Positions 61,965 through 64,000 of a stretch of DNA of 64,000 nucleotides are shown piece after piece. Position 1 is the stretch's first letter; each line of letters starts with the position of its first letter. Source of the stretch: Powellomyces hirtus (lineage: Eukaryota; Chytridiomycota; Chytridiomycetes; Spizellomycetales; Powellomycetaceae); assembly GCA_025526995.1 (NCBI GenBank), contig JAHLKG010000003.1:1240001-1304000 (forward strand), in the 5' to 3' direction. Below the pieces are notes generated by a model. That model saw only the letters and a program-made list of their open reading frames with translations. It did not search any database and had not been told where the DNA came from. A program made the translations under genes and the position numbers.

Positions 61965-62811
61965 TTTGTTGAAAGTGGCGTGTGTCCCGGGAACTTCACT
62001 GAAAAAGGGAAGAACAAGAGGGGTTGCGAATTGCAACGGACAACATGCAGCCAGCAGCCCTTTCTTTTTCTGACCTCAACTGGCTGTGCCGCCAATTTCA
62101 GCCAATCAGATCAACAGGAGCCTGATTTCTCTTGATTGTTTCACTGGTCTGGCAGCTATGGATCGAGCCACAAATTAGATACAATTGCCGGCTCGACCCA
62201 CTTTGACAGCATCTGCGCGTCAGTTCCTTCTGGGATGTTTCGCCCAACGAGGGCATAACGTAGTATGGATCGATCATGTTTTGAGTTGCAGAAGAAAAGC
62301 ATGGCATACTTGTTATCCTTTGGTCAAACGGTGTGAGCTGCTATATGACGAGGTTCTACATTTTGATAGTCACATTACAGGACATCTGTCATATCTATGG
62401 AAACCCATTCTCTACATTAAATCCTTACACTGACCGAGGGCTGTAAATGATTTGGATCAGAAGGTTGCAAGTCAAGCCACAATCTGTTTGACTTTACCAC
62501 GGTCCATGAGAACTCAGTAAGCCCAGTCTCCGCAAAAATCGAGCACGCTTGGCTTCGAAGGCACTGTTATTGTAGCACACAAGACATTATCAGGGCTATT
62601 GACAAAAGGCAAGACCCGTCACACAAACCGTGATCAAATCCCAAAGGCCACCGAGAAAAATAAAGGCATATTGTATTGAGAGATGGTCGCCCCTACAAAG
62701 CAGGTCCAGACAGACGCCATTTGTGAAATCCATGCGATCCCCTCACACAACAACCAGAGGCCACCCTAACACATGCAAAATACATAGACAAAGCAACAGC
62801 TGACCCAACTT
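61965..62811. promoter_or_regulatory. Region upstream of RPL36 and downstream of BuGZ
   Basis: Some 850 bases between two minus-strand genes. Open frames (plus 61914-62135 and 62185-62433, minus 62098-62307) show no motif. It includes the RPL36 promoter next to 61964 and the BuGZ 3' UTR next to 62811. Confidence 0.4.
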
Positions 62812-64000
62812 TTATGCACTTGCCGACTCCTGGTACGCATACTTCGGATGCAAAGCTCGCTTCTCCTCCTGATGAAAAAACATATGTTGAGTAAACGTTC
62901 TAGCGGCCGCAGAACGAAAACGGGCAAAATGCATACCACTGAGATCTCATTGTCCGAATAAACGAGTTGACCGGTTTTCTTTGCTGGCGCGGCTGGCACT
63001 GCAGCAGCAGCACACACGTCAGCCGCTGCGCCATTGGAATATCCGGCACTTTCGGGTGCACTGGGAGTCGACATTGGTGCACTCATCTGCGGGGCTGGCT
63101 GGCTGTACCCATCGAACGGAGTGGGCTCGTATTGCGACGGACTTCGTGACGGTGGCTGTTGGGACGCAGGCGGCATAGGTGGTAACAAATGGGGCAATGC
63201 GGGGGGAGGCCCAGCGCTTACCGGGGTTCCTCCCATTTGGGATGGCGGGGTGGGTCTTGGCGGAAGGAATGGCATTGGGGGACGTGGAGGCCACTGCTGA
63301 TTTGGTCCAGGGCCAGGGCCGAACTGCGGAGGTGGTCCTCCATAAGGAGGCATACCTGGAGGAGGCATACCTGAGGGCATTCCTTGGGGTGGCATTCCCT
63401 GAGGCGGCATTCCATGAGGTGGCATTCCATGCGGTGGCATGCCTTGAGGAGGCATTCCCTGAGGTGGCATTCCTTGCGGCGGATACCCTTGTGGCGGCAT
63501 TCTACAAGGTACATGTCAGCTTTCACGTATTATGTGAGCTTCGATATGCTTCGTATGACATCTACTCACCCTTGCTGGTACGGGGGATAGAGCGGGTATC
63601 CGCCTTGCGGCGGCATAAAGGGCCGACCACCGTATTGGGGAGGAGCACCGTAAGGCTGAGGCGGATACCCCTGCGGCGGATACCCTTGAGAAGGGTATTG
63701 CATAGGCATACCATACGGTGCTTGCGGTGGTTGCATTCCTGGCATGCCACCTGGCATTCCAGGCATTCCCATTTGGGGCGGAGGTGCACTGGCCATCTGC
63801 TGCTGCTGCTTTTTAAACTCCGCCATTTGCCTTTGGATCTGATCCGGTGTCAGCGCCCCTATGTCGACCTTTTTACGCTTGCCCGAACCTCCTCCCCCTG
63901 ACAGTTTCTCAATGTGCGCTTGGAGGTCGGCTTCCGGAATTCCTTCCATACCGAAGATTTCAATATCGACGGTGTCGCGACCGGGTATCGCTCCAGCCAC
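62812..64000 (-). CDS. BuGZ/ZNF207 homologue, C-terminal part (runs off the window)
   Basis: BuGZ binds Bub3 and spindle microtubules and also works with splicing factors. The visible part starts inside VAGAIPGRDTVDIEIFGMEG IPEADL, the conserved block that follows the two zinc fingers; those lie beyond base 64000. Then come LTPDQIQRQMAEFKKQQQQM, a Pro/Met/Gln/Tyr-rich region with tandem pentapeptides (GMPPQ or GMPPH; about 63350-63505), a Pro-rich stretch, and the end NEISVEEKRALHPKYAYQES, ASA. The last two joins (63502-63570 and 62883-62937 introns) are in frame. The block SVEEKRALHPKYA is typical of the family C-terminus. A 15-base period in the DNA encodes the repeats. Confidence 0.9.
63345..63505 (-). 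repeat. 15-bp-period minisatellite encoding GMPPx repeats
   Basis: The coding strand repeats units of about 15 bases such as GGAATGCCACCTCAG, each encoding Gly-Met-Pro-Pro-Gln/His, roughly nine copies with third-position variation. It lies in the low-complexity region of the BuGZ homologue. Confidence 0.75.

Overview
The window is a gene-dense stretch of a fungal nuclear genome. Almost every gene is split by short introns (mostly about 50-100 bases, GTAAGT/GTATGT-type donors, CAG/TAG acceptors). I could place about 25 protein-coding genes, one tRNA and two degraded gene relics. Several proteins are unusually animal-like for a fungus: a proteasome beta-2 subunit ending in MDTS, a glycyl-tRNA synthetase with an N-terminal WHEP-like domain, a UPF1 with an SQ-rich tail, BuGZ/ZNF207, DPY30, ECD and a long coiled-coil protein of centrosomal style. 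Together with fungus-type genes (Apd1/sucrase-ferredoxin-like, YOP1-like, BUR1-type CDK, SLC26-type permease) this suggests an early-diverging, perhaps flagellated (chytrid-like) fungus rather than an ascomycete or basidiomycete. That placement is inference; no rRNA is present to prove it.

Layout. 0-8 kb: CWF19 (minus), DPY30/Sdc1 (plus), UPF1 (minus). 8-17 kb: a 1.6-kb spacer, pirin (minus), an unrecognised TPR-like gene (plus), an SLC26/STAS anion permease (minus) and mitochondrial acyl carrier protein (minus), which is divergent with RPN11. 17-26 kb: RPN11 (plus), glycyl-tRNA synthetase (minus), then a 4.7-kb gene-poor island whose only recognisable content is a heavily disabled topoisomerase II fragment. 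26-36 kb: ECD/SGT1 (plus), C2-like/class-3 lipase (plus), PUP1 (minus) divergent with VMA7 (plus), and a broken ORF carrying a tandem duplication. 36-47 kb: a polytopic membrane protein (minus), an Apd1-like thioredoxin-fold protein (plus), BUR1/CDK9-type kinase (minus), tRNA-Val(AAC), mitochondrial succinate-semialdehyde dehydrogenase (minus) and arginase (minus). 47-64 kb: a two-RRM protein (minus), RPS8 (plus), a long coiled-coil gene (minus) divergent with a small two-TM protein (plus), a YOP1-like ER-shaping protein (minus) divergent with ESS2 (plus), RPL36 (minus) and the 3' part of BuGZ (minus), whose 5' exons lie beyond the window.

Functional themes are core eukaryotic housekeeping: splicing (CWF19, ESS2, BuGZ), mRNA quality control (UPF1), translation (RPS8, RPL36, GlyRS, tRNA-Val), proteasome (RPN11, PUP1), transcription and chromatin (BUR1, DPY30), and arginine/GABA nitrogen use (arginase and SSADH, adjacent). 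Genes are arranged as convergent and divergent pairs with no operon-like logic. I saw no CRISPR array, intact transposon or rRNA.
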